DNA of 14,100 nucleotides from assembly GCA_002351705.1 (NCBI GenBank), contig DEHC01000002.1, positions 24,810 through 38,909 of the forward strand, in the 5' to 3' direction. Shown one piece after another: positions 14,085 through 14,100 of the stretch. The notes beneath the pieces are model-generated. The model was not told the DNA's origin, ran no database searches, and worked only from the letters and a program-made list of their open reading frames with translations. This DNA comes from Gammaproteobacteria bacterium UBA2810. GTDB lineage: Bacteria > Pseudomonadota > Gammaproteobacteria > Enterobacterales > Succinivibrionaceae. The position numbers and the translations under genes are program-made. Numbering within the stretch: the first letter of the stretch is position 1; each line of letters starts with the position of its first letter.

Positions 14085-14100
14085 GTGTGCTCGGCATGAG

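Noticed and set aside
1..14100. Defence system, CRISPR array, tRNA or rRNA gene
   Set aside because: No spaced direct repeats, cloverleaf or rRNA-like segments and no defence-type domains were seen on either strand.

Overview
The window looks like a chromosomal segment of a GC-rich gammaproteobacterium. The evidence is an LPS-type lipid A/KDO gene pair (lpxK-kdsB), a six-domain ribosomal protein S1 of enterobacterial type downstream of cmk, and an E. coli-like GTP cyclohydrolase II. A large transposase-family protein with a C-terminal AT-hook suggests, from remembered family resemblance only, a gut or rumen Succinivibrionaceae-like lineage. No rRNA, tRNA, CRISPR array or phage gene was seen.

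Layout. Positions 1-298 hold no supported gene, only a strong bidirectional terminator. From 299 to 5153 the genes lie on the minus strand. They are, in transcription order, an MBOAT O-acyltransferase of the AlgI type (5153-3732), a 683-residue membrane protein ending in an AlgX/AlgJ-like SGNH domain (3719-1668), a nitroreductase (1677-1129), and then, after a gap with dyad symmetries, a DedA-family membrane protein (961-299). The first three are tightly packed (12-bp gap, then a 10-bp overlap) and look like one operon behind an extended -10 promoter. The first two should form a membrane machine that O-acetylates an exported glycan not encoded here.

From 5382 to 8921 the genes are on the plus strand: lpxK and kdsB, overlapping by ATGA, and then a single-ORF transposase-family gene. 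All three of its expected DDE catalytic positions appear to be glycine, although the frame is intact and the ribosome binding site is excellent. A zinc-ribbon/DUF805 membrane protein (minus) and an aldo/keto reductase (plus) are divergent around a short region with an operator-like dyad. ribA (minus) converges on the reductase and is divergent from cmk. The cmk-rpsA pair closes the window, with its own terminator, promoter, structured rpsA leader and rpsA terminator.

How it fits together. LpxK and KdsB serve Kdo2-lipid A assembly, and the AlgI/SGNH pair probably modifies a surface or exported polysaccharide, so much of the left half concerns the envelope. In E. coli cmk-rpsA and lpxK-kdsB are close neighbours in one region. 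Here the same genes are present but reordered, with accessory genes between them.

The points most worth following are the apparently catalytically dead but intact transposase-family protein, the hybrid SGNH/multi-spanning protein, a ribA gene whose family-consistent ATG is one base out of frame, and a three-hairpin rpsA leader without a Shine-Dalgarno sequence. No clearly new system was proven.
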